From Armatimonadetes bacterium 55-13 (lineage in GTDB: Bacteria > Armatimonadota > Fimbriimonadia > Fimbriimonadales > Fimbriimonadaceae): 64,000 nucleotides of DNA. Of the stretch, positions 9,243 through 17,419 are shown piece by piece (within the stretch, counting starts at the first letter, position 1; the number at the start of each line of letters is the position of its first letter). The notes beneath the pieces are model-generated. The model made no database searches and had not been told where the DNA came from. It saw only the letters and a list, made by a program, of their open reading frames with translations. The stretch lies in the NCBI GenBank assembly GCA_001898035.1, contig MKRX01000002.1, forward strand, positions 194,591 to 258,590, written 5' to 3'. The position numbers and the translations under genes were made by a program.

Positions 9243-9892
9243 TTCAACCCCAAGAGGCTTAAGATTTGTGGCGTCACCACCCGGCTCAGAGGAACCGCAT
9301 ATCCCTTCTTCGTATCCTCATCGATATCCACCACGACGCCATATTCGTCGATCCCTGTTCCCCCGAACATCCGAGCCACGCTGCCCTCGTCTTCCCGGCT
9401 CGGCAAACTCCCCGGCGTTGCGGCTAAGAACTTCGATTCGGTGACCTCCGTCAAAACCAATGTCGGTTTCAGCGAATACCCTTTGTCCGCAGGCCCCCCG
9501 GTCGTTTCCCACATAATCTTGAACTTATCCGGCACGTTCACGGTTAACGAGCCATCCGCCGTGCGAACCACTTCCAAACATTCGCGTCGCATCCCCGCCG
9601 TCACCCGCTTCGGGTGAATCCATACAAAGGAAGAGATCTGTCCTGGGAGCGCGATATCCGGATATTCGACAATCATTCCGCTCCACCCATTGCCGCTCAC
9701 AAGTCGGCTGGAAAGCGGAATTTCAAACGGCCCTCCCTTGGTCAGCAACTGCAATGTGCCAACCACCATCGAGCCCGTAGGCGTGGTCAAAATCACCTGC
9801 GGATTTGCTCGAACGATCTCAAAATCGTCCCCGTCGACGCGACTGACAAACATGCTGAACCCAGCATAATTGCCGTACTGGCCCAAAGTCAA
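9239..9892 (-). CDS. Hypothetical protein between GH89 and a secreted protein (TTG start)
   Basis: A 217-residue protein with no family I can name. It has no signal peptide and is rich in strands (VILTTPTGSMVVGTLQLLTKGGPFEIPLSS, DGSLTVNVPDKFKIMWETTG). The start is a TTG that shares a TTGA overlap with the GH89 stop; the downstream gene begins in an overlap with its stop. Such back-to-back overlaps imply translational coupling of all three genes. The absence of an export signal, unlike its two neighbours, is odd; either a different secretion route is used or the true start differs. Confidence 0.55.
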   Translation of the reverse strand: MTLGQYGNYAGFSMFVSRVDGDDFEIVRANPQVILTTPTGSMVVGTLQLLTKGGPFEIPLSSRLVSGNGWSGMIVEYPDIALPGQISSFVWIHPKRVTAGMRRECLEVVRTADGSLTVNVPDKFKIMWETTGGPADKGYSLKPTLVLTEVTESKFLAATPGSLPSREDEGSVARMFGGTGIDEYGVVVDIDEDTKKGYAVPLSRVVTPQILSLLGLK

Positions 9893-12033
9893 CTAACTTT
9901 CGACTTGCCGTAAATCCGAAAGATCCGCCTTGCTTCCGCCACCGAGTCGCCCTGGGGGGTGGTGGGATAAAGTTCGTGACCTTTTGTCCAAGGAATCTCC
10001 CAGGCAAACCAGTCGATTTCGGCGGGAGTCTCTCCCCCCAGTTCCTTCTTACGATCCTCAATCCACCGTGCCCACCGGGGTCGATAGAAACTTCTCAACA
10101 GCCCAGACCACTCCTTGTTGGCATAGTCTCGAAGGTCCGCCGAGTCCCCACCCCGCGCCCACACCGTGATCTGGGTCCGCGCGTTCCATTCCAGCCAATC
10201 CCGATCCTCTTTCGTCTTGCCCAAGGCCCGCGCACTGGAGAGCCAAGTTCCCAACATGAACTCCGTCCGCGTCGAAAGCAGCTTGTCCATGTCGTCCAAT
10301 ATCTGCAAAAACTTCGTCGATTCCCGCTCGAACCCCGCCGTACCTCTTTTCCTAAACGCTGCCGCCATCCGCCAATGTTGAACTTGGGCAATGTCGGAGA
10401 GCGCCTGCCGAGTCACATCCACCAAGTCGTATCGAAACGCCTGCGATCCACCCAACGTGCGCGCCGCCTCGACCAACTTCGCCCACCCGGTCAGGAATTC
10501 TGCGACATCGTAGCTTCGCCGTGTTGTCCCCCAAGTCGAAGTCGAACGAATGTCCAGGGCCGGCCGTGCGCAGAGAACCGACTCCGGTTGCCCCTGCGCT
10601 CCCGTCGCTTTTGGAAGTGAGTAAACGGTCCGAGCAAAAATCCGCCAAGCCTCTTCCGCTTCGGGACATTCACGTCCGTACCGCCGCCGCGCATAGTTTG
10701 CGCACCAATCCTCGATGTCCGGCGCCCTATCTCGCCAGACCAAATCGAACAACATCTGGAAGACCGCTGTGTTCACCTCGGTCCCTTCCATCATCGCGCC
10801 GATCCCCCTCATGCCCGGCGCGGAGAGCGCCCGAAATGAACCCTGCGCGTTCTCCGGCATCCAGCCACTAAAGTGGTTCTTCCCCCCGTATCCGCTGATC
10901 GTACAAAGCAGCCAGGGCCGACCGCCGAATGCGTTCCGCTTCTCATACTGCCCGCCGGCCTCACCTCGCAGGTCCAAAATGAGCGTTCGATTGGGGGTAG
11001 TGCCCGCCAGCATTTCGTCGTGAGGGTTGTTGCCCCAGGCTTGAAGCACCCAAGTGGCTCCCGCCCGAGCCTCTTGCATCGCTCGCTCAATCGCCCCACC
11101 CGTTGCCTTCAGATCCACCTTCGCCACGCCGCCTTCGTGGAAAGGGTCTCCCGCGAAGTACTTTGCATCCCCAAAAAGGTTTCTCTGCTCTTCGTAAAAC
11201 GTCGCCGCGACCTTCGCAAACAGCGGATCGTTCGGCAAGATCATATCGGGCCGCTCGTACCCAAACCACTTGCCCGTCGAGACGAACTGTGACTCGGGAT
11301 AGTGACCCTTCAACGTCGAGGGAACATTTCCATAAAACGCCGCCATGACCGGCTCAATCCCAAGTTCCCGCATTCGCTTGAGAATCTTCTTCTCAAGTTC
11401 CACTTGGCGAGAAATCCACCATGCCGGAGTCGGCCCACCCCACCCTTGCAGATTTCCCATCATCCACCAAGCGCCAAAGCAGGGACCGGGTAAGAATTGC
11501 CGAATCTCCTCATCCGTTTGCCCCAGCCGCGTCATCGTCCGCTGCCAGACTGCCTCTTGACCTATCTGCCCCGCCAGCGCCAGATTCACCCCGTTGAGCG
11601 CCATCCAATCCAGTTCCTTTTCCCACCGCCGCCAATCCCAAAAGGACATCGTGTAATTAAAGGTGCAAAAGTTTAGGTAGTACCGCTGGTCGAAAAGCGT
11701 GGCCCGTCGCACCAGGGAAGCGGGTTTGGGCAACACCTTCGGCAAAGCTACTTGGGAACCCGTCCAACTCACGTCGCAAAGTCCAAAGTCTTTGAGGTAC
11801 TCGAACAGTCCCGATGCCTGCGAGACAGGAGTGTTGCCGCGAATGACGATCTTGTCTCCCACCGCTTCAATCTCGAAACTGTCTTTGTCCCCCGCGGTCA
11901 GAGTCTCGAATCGAAAGTCTCTTGCTCGCTCTTTGAGCACCCGGCGCGCCAACGCCTCTATTGCCGTCTCGCCCTTCGCTATCCCCGGAGCAACTCCAAG
12001 GGCAATTCCCAATAAAAATACGGTGAAACGCAT
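9889..12033 (-). CDS. Alpha-N-acetylglucosaminidase, family GH89
   Basis: A 714-residue exported glycosidase (signal MRFTVFLLGIALGVAPGIAKG). GH89 enzymes release terminal alpha-linked N-acetylglucosamine, as human NAGLU does from heparan sulfate and clostridial enzymes do from mucin. The order of parts fits: N-terminal small domain (about 25-110), then the barrel with RYYLNFCTFNYTMSFWDWRRWEKELDWM, a loop GPCFGAWWMMGNLQGWGGP, GDPFHEGG (expected acid/base Glu) and GAMMEGTEVN (expected nucleophile Glu), then an all-helical C-terminal domain. It heads a three-gene operon with overlapping stops and starts. Substrate in this organism is unknown. Confidence 0.95.
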   Translation of the reverse strand: MRFTVFLLGIALGVAPGIAKGETAIEALARRVLKERARDFRFETLTAGDKDSFEIEAVGDKIVIRGNTPVSQASGLFEYLKDFGLCDVSWTGSQVALPKVLPKPASLVRRATLFDQRYYLNFCTFNYTMSFWDWRRWEKELDWMALNGVNLALAGQIGQEAVWQRTMTRLGQTDEEIRQFLPGPCFGAWWMMGNLQGWGGPTPAWWISRQVELEKKILKRMRELGIEPVMAAFYGNVPSTLKGHYPESQFVSTGKWFGYERPDMILPNDPLFAKVAATFYEEQRNLFGDAKYFAGDPFHEGGVAKVDLKATGGAIERAMQEARAGATWVLQAWGNNPHDEMLAGTTPNRTLILDLRGEAGGQYEKRNAFGGRPWLLCTISGYGGKNHFSGWMPENAQGSFRALSAPGMRGIGAMMEGTEVNTAVFQMLFDLVWRDRAPDIEDWCANYARRRYGRECPEAEEAWRIFARTVYSLPKATGAQGQPESVLCARPALDIRSTSTWGTTRRSYDVAEFLTGWAKLVEAARTLGGSQAFRYDLVDVTRQALSDIAQVQHWRMAAAFRKRGTAGFERESTKFLQILDDMDKLLSTRTEFMLGTWLSSARALGKTKEDRDWLEWNARTQITVWARGGDSADLRDYANKEWSGLLRSFYRPRWARWIEDRKKELGGETPAEIDWFAWEIPWTKGHELYPTTPQGDSVAEARRIFRIYGKSKVS

Positions 12034-12106
12034 TGGAGCCCTACAGCATACAACTCCCCCGCAATCGACCTATCCCCGCGCGTCTTATCGCCACAAAAAG
12101 GTAACT

Positions 12107-12117
12107 GTAAGACTTAC
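12107..12117. promoter_or_regulatory. Short palindrome in divergent promoter region
   Basis: GTAAGACTTAC is a perfect 5-1-5 palindrome placed about 30 bp before the zinc-ribbon start and 75 bp before the GH89 start. An operator role is only a guess. Confidence 0.25.
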
Positions 12118-12147
12118 TGTTTACATTTAATGGGTAGAGGAAATTCA

Positions 12148-12702
12148 ATGGCGGAAGCTTTTACAGTTCTTGAGACGAATATCTTGAAATCAAAGGGTCT
12201 ATCGGATGACCAAATTGCAGCCTTTTCAAATGTCGGCATCAACTCGCGAGACGACTTCAAAACCGTGGGTGATGTGGCCACCCTCCGCGGGCTGATCCCC
12301 GACTTGGAGGAAGGAACCGCCCAAACCGTCCTCGAATGGGCCCTCGGCCACTCCCTTGGCAGCCCCACTAACGGAACTGCCAAGGTTGTCGTGGAATCCC
12401 CAGATGCCGTTTACTGCATTCACTGCGGAACCAAGCAGCCCAAAGACTACGAAAGCGGCGACCTCTGTATCTCCTGTGGCAAGCAGGCCGAGCCCATCCT
12501 GTCCTGCTATTGGTGCGGCGCCAGCGGCCCCGGCCGGTTCTGTCGAAACTGTGGCGCGCAGTTCGTCCCCATGGGCGAGCTCGATCTGGCAATCCACCTC
12601 AAACGAGAAGGCATTGCAAAGGATCAAATCCCTTCGCGGCTCGCTGCCATGTCGGAAGCCGAGAAAGAAGATCTCTGGGGTCGCGTCCGGCGACTGCGCT
12701 AA
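12148..12702 (+). CDS. Double zinc-ribbon protein
   Basis: A 184-residue protein. Residues about 1-75 form a helical module (ILKSKGLSDDQIAAFSNVGI...) and are followed by two zinc ribbons: CIHCGTKQPKDYESGDLCISCG, then CYWCGASGPGRFCRNCG, giving four CxxC pairs as in DZANK-type double ribbons. A short helical tail (LKREGIAKDQIPSRLAAMSEAEK) ends the protein. I start at 12148 because AGAGGAA precedes that ATG; an upstream ATG at 12130 has no Shine-Dalgarno. The next gene starts 3 bp after the stop and carries the same ribbon and tail, so the pair looks like a diverged duplication. Ligand or partner unknown. Confidence 0.75.
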   Translation: MAEAFTVLETNILKSKGLSDDQIAAFSNVGINSRDDFKTVGDVATLRGLIPDLEEGTAQTVLEWALGHSLGSPTNGTAKVVVESPDAVYCIHCGTKQPKDYESGDLCISCGKQAEPILSCYWCGASGPGRFCRNCGAQFVPMGELDLAIHLKREGIAKDQIPSRLAAMSEAEKEDLWGRVRRLR

Positions 12703-12705
12703 GCG

Positions 12706-14664
12706 ATGCGCGCCGTCTGCGAAGAATGTAGTCTCCCGCAACCTCCAGACTGGAAAGCGGGAGACCTCTGCGTCCATTGCGGCAAGGTTGTTCGGCGCGA
12801 CCTTCGCTGCTTTTGGTGCGCAAAAGGGACGCCGGAAGGGAAGTTTTGCCGCCATTGCGGAGCGGAAACCGTCGCCGATGAACTCTACGGCGCCGCCCGT
12901 ATGCTCAAAGACGCGGGTATGGATCGTTTCAGCGTTCCTTCCAAATTGAAAGAAATCGATCCCGAGCAGGTCGCCAACTTCACCAACATCTATCAACGGC
13001 ACGCCGCTCTTCTTGCGCGTCATGTCGATGAAGTCATCGCGCTTCAACGCCACCTACACTTTCAACATTGGGCGGAAGAGGTAGAGGAAGAGATGATCGG
13101 CCAACTCCCTTGGACAGAAGGGGAACTTGCCCGATACTCAACGCCACCGACTCCCGTAGGAAATGATCTGACCGTTGCGAACGCCGTCCGAGAGAGAAGT
13201 CCGATCCCTAAATCCAGACTCCTCGCCGCGCTCGTATGCGTCCTCTTGGGGGACGATCGCGCCATTTCGGATGCTCGGGAAGCCTTCCACTCCCAAGACC
13301 CCAACCTCCGTGCCGAGGCGGCCGTGATCCTCTCTCACTGGCGACTGCTCTTCACCCGAGAACTTCCTGAGAGCCGGTGGGACCTGATAAAGGCTTTGCA
13401 AGAATGTCCCGAGAAACTCGAAAGACTCGCCCGCGCTCGCCGCGCTCTCCTCGGAGATCAAGTCGAATCTGCCACCGATCTCCTCGATGACCGAGATCCG
13501 GACACCGCCTTTACCGCCGCCCTTGCCATCGGTGATGTACCCAGGTTAGAGGCCGCCCTCAAAAGAGATCCTGCGATGCGAGTCGTAGCGGCCTTAAGGC
13601 TCGCGAACCTCGGCCAGCTCTCCGCTCTGTCTTCAGCGATTGAGGAGGCAAACCCGGAGGATCGTCTGGAGATCCTTCGCGCCATCAACCAAAACAAGAA
13701 GCGTCCGCCCGCCAAGCATCTCCAAAAGCAATTGATGCGGATTCTTGAGGAAGACCCGGACCACGCTACCCGCCGGACCGCCGCTTTCATTCTTGCAAAA
13801 GATGGTCGAGCCGAGGACGCCCTGCGGATTGCCCAACTTGCCCAGGGAGATACATCCATCTATCAAGCCATCCTCCAGTCCCCAAACTTGGATGGTCGTA
13901 CTCTCACGGAAGTGTGTGACTACTTGATCCATGAAGGACGATTCACCATGAGTCAGTTCGGTATGGAGGACGTCGCCCAAAGTGGCAAACTTCCCCCCGA
14001 TTTTGTTCCTCAGCGCCTTCACCAAGCCGACGATCAATCCGCCTGTGAACTCTTGCGCTTTGCCGAAGCTCAACTAAAGGCGAACGGTGACGTGGATCTC
14101 CATCGATTCATGATTCAAACCACCCTCGGCCCTTACAGCCCAGAGGTCCGTACGGAGGCTTGGGTTTGTCTCAATCGATGGTACGCCCAAGAGAGTTTCG
14201 GAAATACCGGGCCGTTCCTTCTCGCCGCTCAGCCCGTGAAGGACTTCTTCGGCCGACCTGAGCGACTCATCGAGCGCCTACTCTTCGTGCTGGACGATGT
14301 GGACGGACTCAATCAAGTGATGTACCGCGATTACATCACTCTCCTCTTCCGATATCCCGAAGACGACATCGTTCCTTATTTCCTAGAAGAACCCCGCTGG
14401 ACTCAGCGACTGCGAGACAAACTCGTCGAGGTCATGAAGAATGATCAAGTCAATTTTGATGTGAGAGGGGCCGCTGTCAACTTCGTTGCCACCCTCGCCC
14501 TCCACGAAGAATGGCTGGTGGATATCGGTCGAATCTTCAAGGAGTTCGAGGGCACAGACCTTCAGGCCACCGTTTCTTACGCCTATGACCGTATCTGCCG
14601 AGAATATGAAGACTTGGGTGAAGGCGAGAGAGAACCCGACGTCCCGAATATTGACTGGGACTGA
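12706..14664 (+). CDS. Zinc-ribbon and HEAT-like repeat protein
   Basis: A 652-residue cytoplasmic protein. Residues 1-55 contain two zinc ribbons (CEECSLP...CVHCG and CFWCAKGTPEGKFCRHCG) like those of the gene before it. The long remainder is alpha-helical and repetitive: REAFHSQDPNLRAEAAVILSHW, LLDDRDPDTAFTAALAIGDV and EEDPDHATRRTAAFILAKDGR have the spacing of HEAT or Armadillo-type repeats. Such scaffolds usually bind proteins; a role as a large adaptor or sensor is inferred from this alone. It forms an operon with the 184-residue zinc-ribbon protein, 3 bp apart. Confidence 0.7.
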   Translation: MRAVCEECSLPQPPDWKAGDLCVHCGKVVRRDLRCFWCAKGTPEGKFCRHCGAETVADELYGAARMLKDAGMDRFSVPSKLKEIDPEQVANFTNIYQRHAALLARHVDEVIALQRHLHFQHWAEEVEEEMIGQLPWTEGELARYSTPPTPVGNDLTVANAVRERSPIPKSRLLAALVCVLLGDDRAISDAREAFHSQDPNLRAEAAVILSHWRLLFTRELPESRWDLIKALQECPEKLERLARARRALLGDQVESATDLLDDRDPDTAFTAALAIGDVPRLEAALKRDPAMRVVAALRLANLGQLSALSSAIEEANPEDRLEILRAINQNKKRPPAKHLQKQLMRILEEDPDHATRRTAAFILAKDGRAEDALRIAQLAQGDTSIYQAILQSPNLDGRTLTEVCDYLIHEGRFTMSQFGMEDVAQSGKLPPDFVPQRLHQADDQSACELLRFAEAQLKANGDVDLHRFMIQTTLGPYSPEVRTEAWVCLNRWYAQESFGNTGPFLLAAQPVKDFFGRPERLIERLLFVLDDVDGLNQVMYRDYITLLFRYPEDDIVPYFLEEPRWTQRLRDKLVEVMKNDQVNFDVRGAAVNFVATLALHEEWLVDIGRIFKEFEGTDLQATVSYAYDRICREYEDLGEGEREPDVPNIDWD

Positions 14665-14818
14665 TATATAAGTCTATCCGTAGGTCGGATGCCCCGTTTG
14701 ATAAGAAAGCGATAAGAATCGACTTCGTAAGTCCAATTTAAGGAACCCCCTTTGCGAGCCTCGTAGTCAATGTGTTCATAAGGCGAAACTTTTCAGTCTC
14801 GCCGAACAAGGAGGAAAA

Positions 14819-15034
14819 ATGAACTGGGATACCGTACAAGGAAACTGGCTTCAGATGAAGGGCAAAGTCAAGGAAAAGTGGGGCGATCTAACCGATGATG
14901 ACTTGCAAATGCTTGACGGAAAGAAAGATCAACTTGCCGGAAAACTCCAAGAAAGATATGGCATGGCACGAGACGAGGCCGAACGGCAAATTGATCAATG
15001 GGCCGACGGATTGAAAGAAACGCTTAAGCATTAA
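14819..15034 (+). CDS. CsbD family stress protein
   Basis: A 71-residue protein with the CsbD signature: MNWDTVQGNWLQMKGKVKEKWG at the start, LTDDDLQMLDGKKDQLAGKLQERYG in the middle. CsbD proteins are small, helical and highly charged, and are general-stress genes in many bacteria; molecular activity is not established. A strong AAGGAGG precedes the ATG. A DUF1328 membrane peptide follows 18 bp later, a pairing often seen in stress-induced gene clusters. Confidence 0.92.
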   Translation: MNWDTVQGNWLQMKGKVKEKWGDLTDDDLQMLDGKKDQLAGKLQERYGMARDEAERQIDQWADGLKETLKH

Positions 15035-15052
15035 CAAGCAGGAGGTAACCAG

Positions 15053-15217
15053 ATGCTTCACTACGCGCTAGTATTTTTTGTCATCGCAATTATCGCCGCT
15101 ATCTTCGGGTTCGGCGGTATTGCCGGAGCCGCAACGGGAATCGCTCAGATTCTCTTCGTAGGCTTCCTCATCTTAGCCGCTCTATCGCTCATCTTCGGAC
15201 GACGAAGCTCGGTTTAA
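15053..15217 (+). CDS. DUF1328 small membrane protein (54 aa)
   Basis: A 54-residue protein. The frame opens with [20 protein letters not shown] and ends [17 protein letters not shown], which is the DUF1328 (YtjA-like) layout: two short transmembrane helices separated by a [12 protein letters not shown] loop. An AGGAGGTAACC Shine-Dalgarno lies seven bases upstream. Length agrees with the family (50-60 residues). It is in one operon with csbD-like gene upstream and is followed after 13 bp by a terminator hairpin. Function of the family is unknown. Confidence 0.9.
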   Translation: MLHYALVFFVIAIIAAIFGFGGIAGAATGIAQILFVGFLILAALSLIFGRRSSV

Positions 15218-15230
15218 CCAATATCGGAGT

Positions 15231-15253
15231 CGATCTATCCTTCGGATGGATCG
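15231..15253 (+). terminator. Hairpin terminator after CsbD/DUF1328 operon
   Basis: CGATCTATCC and GGATGGATCG pair over ten positions (one T-G) around a TTC loop. It is followed by a T/G-rich stretch (GCTCTGTTGTG), not a pure T run. Confidence 0.6.
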
Positions 15254-15273
15254 GCTCTGTTGTGCTTTGAACG

Positions 15274-15420
15274 TAGCGCTGGTAGGGGAGCACTAAGCGC
15301 CCGCAAGGAAATCTTGCCCAATTCCAAGAGGTAGCTCCCGGTAGCCATTGCCCAGCGGGAATAGCTGAGGATCGAAGGGCCGTCAAGAACTGGAGAGTTC
15401 GACAGAATGATGGCCCAAAA
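15274..15420 (+). ncRNA. Candidate structured RNA of unknown class
   Basis: The gene-free stretch 15254-15659 contains nested, mutually compatible helices. CGCTGG (15277-15282) pairs with CCAGCG (15352-15357); inside it GGGAGC (15286-15291) pairs with GCTCCC (15334-15339); inside that GCAAG (15303-15307) pairs with CTTGC (15313-15317). A second domain has GGGCCGTCA (15377-15385) with TGATGGCCC (15408-15416), enclosing GAACT-GGAG-AGTTC (15387-15400). The one G-T pair favours the plus strand. GGGCAAG (15451-15457) could also pair with CTTGCCC (15313-15319), a possible pseudoknot or switch. No protein frame fits. It matches no RNA class I know: RNase P, tmRNA and 6S signatures are absent. The 3' end could extend to about 15500. 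Confidence 0.5.
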
Positions 15421-15659
15421 TCACGTCAACCTTGAGAATGGCTAAAGACAGGGCAAGGAGGGAAGCGAGACTGATCTCAGCAAGCGCGAAGGTGTCAGCG
15501 ACCGGAAATTGTATACGAACCAGTAAGGAATTTCGTCACGATTCGACTACCCAATTCGAGTCTGATTGAGAAAGTTTCACGCGTTATCTAAGGTCCATGG
15601 ACCTCACGAAGTTGGATGTGCAAACCGTCCAAAGCGTCTCGGGTGCTTCCAGATACTCT

Positions 15660-16166
15660 TCACAAGGATGAAACTCCGCCCCGCGCGCTAACCGAAGTGG
15701 AGAGGGGATCCAAAACCACCGCATCTTGCAACTCAAGACTCTTTTGCCGCCATTCGCCCCGCATCCGGCCCAGAGTCCGAAACCCAATCTTAGCGGCGTA
15801 ATAGCAGACCGAACCGGGAATGGCGAGCATCACAAGGGCAACGAGTACCGAAATGGCTTCTCCCCGAGTGAATTGCATCGCGGTGTAGAACGCTAGCAAC
15901 GTCGCTGCCAACCCCCCGATACCAAAAAGCGCGCTGACAAGAAGAGCCCAGCGCCGCCGATCATAGAGACCTACAAGGTGCATGACAATAGCGTTGGGAA
16001 TAATCCACGAAAGAGCCGTGCTGTTACGAGTAACGATGCAATCGGCCAAGATACAGGCTACGATTGCGAACTCAAAGATCGCAAGAATGATCGTTCCGAC
16101 CCACTGGGATCCGAAAAAATCCTCCTGAACTCGCAGCGACCGCCACGCCTTACGTAACCCTTCCAC
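15660..16166 (-). CDS. Hypothetical four-helix membrane protein
   Basis: A 168-residue protein with four predicted membrane segments: IILAIFEFAIVACILADCIV, ALSWIIPNAIVMHLVGL, ALLVSALFGIGGLAATLLAF and AISVLVALVMLAIPGSVCYYAA. Charged N- and C-terminal ends (MEGLRKAWRSLRVQEDF; RMRGEWRQKSLELQD) probably lie in the cytoplasm. I do not recognise the family. The start is a GTG directly after AGGAG with almost no spacing, so the true start is uncertain. It is transcribed toward the structured-RNA region, away from HPPD's terminator. Confidence 0.55.
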   Translation of the reverse strand: MEGLRKAWRSLRVQEDFFGSQWVGTIILAIFEFAIVACILADCIVTRNSTALSWIIPNAIVMHLVGLYDRRRWALLVSALFGIGGLAATLLAFYTAMQFTRGEAISVLVALVMLAIPGSVCYYAAKIGFRTLGRMRGEWRQKSLELQDAVVLDPLSTSVSARGGVSSL

Positions 16167-16201
16167 ACTCCTAGTATCCGAGAAGGGGCCTGGAAAACCA
16201 A

Positions 16202-16235
16202 AAAACGGCCCAAGGACGGGTCCTCGGGCCGTTTT
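16202..16235 (-). terminator. Rho-independent terminator of HPPD gene
   Basis: AAAACGGCCC (16202-16211) pairs perfectly with GGGCCGTTTT (16226-16235), with an inner GGAC/GTCC extension. Read on the minus strand the stem ends in a run of six T, 12 bp after the HPPD stop. Confidence 0.88.
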
Positions 16236-16246
16236 GAAGTGAACGC

Positions 16247-17335
16247 CTAGAGCGTTCCGCGAATCGCCTGCTCGCGCTCAATCGACTCGAACAACGCCTT
16301 GAAATTGCCCTTGCCGAAGCTCTTCGCGCCTTTGCGGTGGATGATTTCGTAGAACAAGGTCGGTCGGTCGGTGGTTGGCTTTGTGAAGATCTGGAGAAGA
16401 TATCCCTCGTCGTCTCGGTCGACCAAAATGCCCAACTCGGCGAGCTCGTCGATGCTCTCATCGATCTCGCCGACGCGGTCCGGCAACATTTCGTAATAGG
16501 TCTTCGGCACACTCAAGAACTCTACGCCCCGTGCCTGAAGCCGCGAAACCGTATGCACAATATCGTCGGTGCGCAAAGCCACATGTTGAACGCCGGCTCC
16601 GCCAAAGAACTCCAGATATTCGTCGATTTGACTCTTCTTTTTGCCTTCGGCTGGCTCGTTAATCGGGAACTTCACGCGGCCGTTTCCATTGGACATCACC
16701 TTGGACATGAGCGCCGTGTATTCCGTCGAAATATCTTTGTCGTCGAAGCTGATGAGATTGTGAAAGCCCAGGACTTCTTCGTACCAGTTCACCCACTGAT
16801 TCATGCGGCCCAGTTCAACGTTGCCGACGCAGTGATCGATCTCCATAATCCCAATCGGATCGCCGGGATCGTTCCGAGTCTGGAAGTGAGGCAGGAAGTG
16901 TCCCTTGAAGTTATCGCGATTAATAAACGTATGGAGCGTGTCCCCATACGTGTGGATCGAAGCGATCCTTACATAACCGTTATCGTCGCTCAGCGAGTAC
17001 GGCTCGTGGGCTGGTTGTGCTCCTCGGCGGACCGCCTCGTTGTATGCCCAGTCCACATCGTCCACTTCAAAGGCGATGTCCTGAACGAAGTCGCCGTGCT
17101 GGGCAATCTTGTCCGCCATCGGATGCCCGGGGCGAATGGGCGCCGTGAACAGCAACTTGACGTCGTTCTGCTCTAACAGATAGTCGACCTCATGCTTCTG
17201 ACCGGTCTCTAAGCCATGGAAACCCGTAACGCTGAATCCAAAGACGTGCTGATAGTAGTAAGCCGATTGGCGAGCGTTGCCCACGTAGTGGCGAATATGG
17301 TCAACCTTGCGAATCGGAAAGTTATCCTGCGACAT
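16247..17335 (-). CDS. hppD: 4-Hydroxyphenylpyruvate dioxygenase
   Basis: A 362-residue non-heme Fe(II) dioxygenase that turns 4-hydroxyphenylpyruvate into homogentisate, the second step of tyrosine breakdown and the entry to tocopherol/plastoquinone or pyomelanin chemistry. Two vicinal-oxygen-chelate halves are visible. The facial triad is present: His168 (IDHCVGN), His251 (GVQHVAL) and Glu330 (LFYEIIHRKG). The C-terminal gating helix (GNFKALFESIEREQAIRG) is intact. Length equals the usual 350-380 residues. The gene stands alone; homogentisate dioxygenase is not in the window. AAGGAG lies about 11 bp before the ATG. Confidence 0.97.
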   Translation of the reverse strand: MSQDNFPIRKVDHIRHYVGNARQSAYYYQHVFGFSVTGFHGLETGQKHEVDYLLEQNDVKLLFTAPIRPGHPMADKIAQHGDFVQDIAFEVDDVDWAYNEAVRRGAQPAHEPYSLSDDNGYVRIASIHTYGDTLHTFINRDNFKGHFLPHFQTRNDPGDPIGIMEIDHCVGNVELGRMNQWVNWYEEVLGFHNLISFDDKDISTEYTALMSKVMSNGNGRVKFPINEPAEGKKKSQIDEYLEFFGGAGVQHVALRTDDIVHTVSRLQARGVEFLSVPKTYYEMLPDRVGEIDESIDELAELGILVDRDDEGYLLQIFTKPTTDRPTLFYEIIHRKGAKSFGKGNFKALFESIEREQAIRGTL

Positions 17336-17419
17336 TGCTTGTAATTCTCCTTACCCTAATTATATTTGAGTTAAGGGCTCCAATGCCGTCTGGCATCCGT
17401 CTTGCTAAACAGGCTAGAC

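Noticed and set aside
15274..15500. 23S rRNA fragment
   Set aside because: GGTAGGGGAGC and a later GCGAAGGTGTCAGC faintly resemble a 23S region, but the distance and the sequence between do not fit; kept only as an unclassified RNA candidate.
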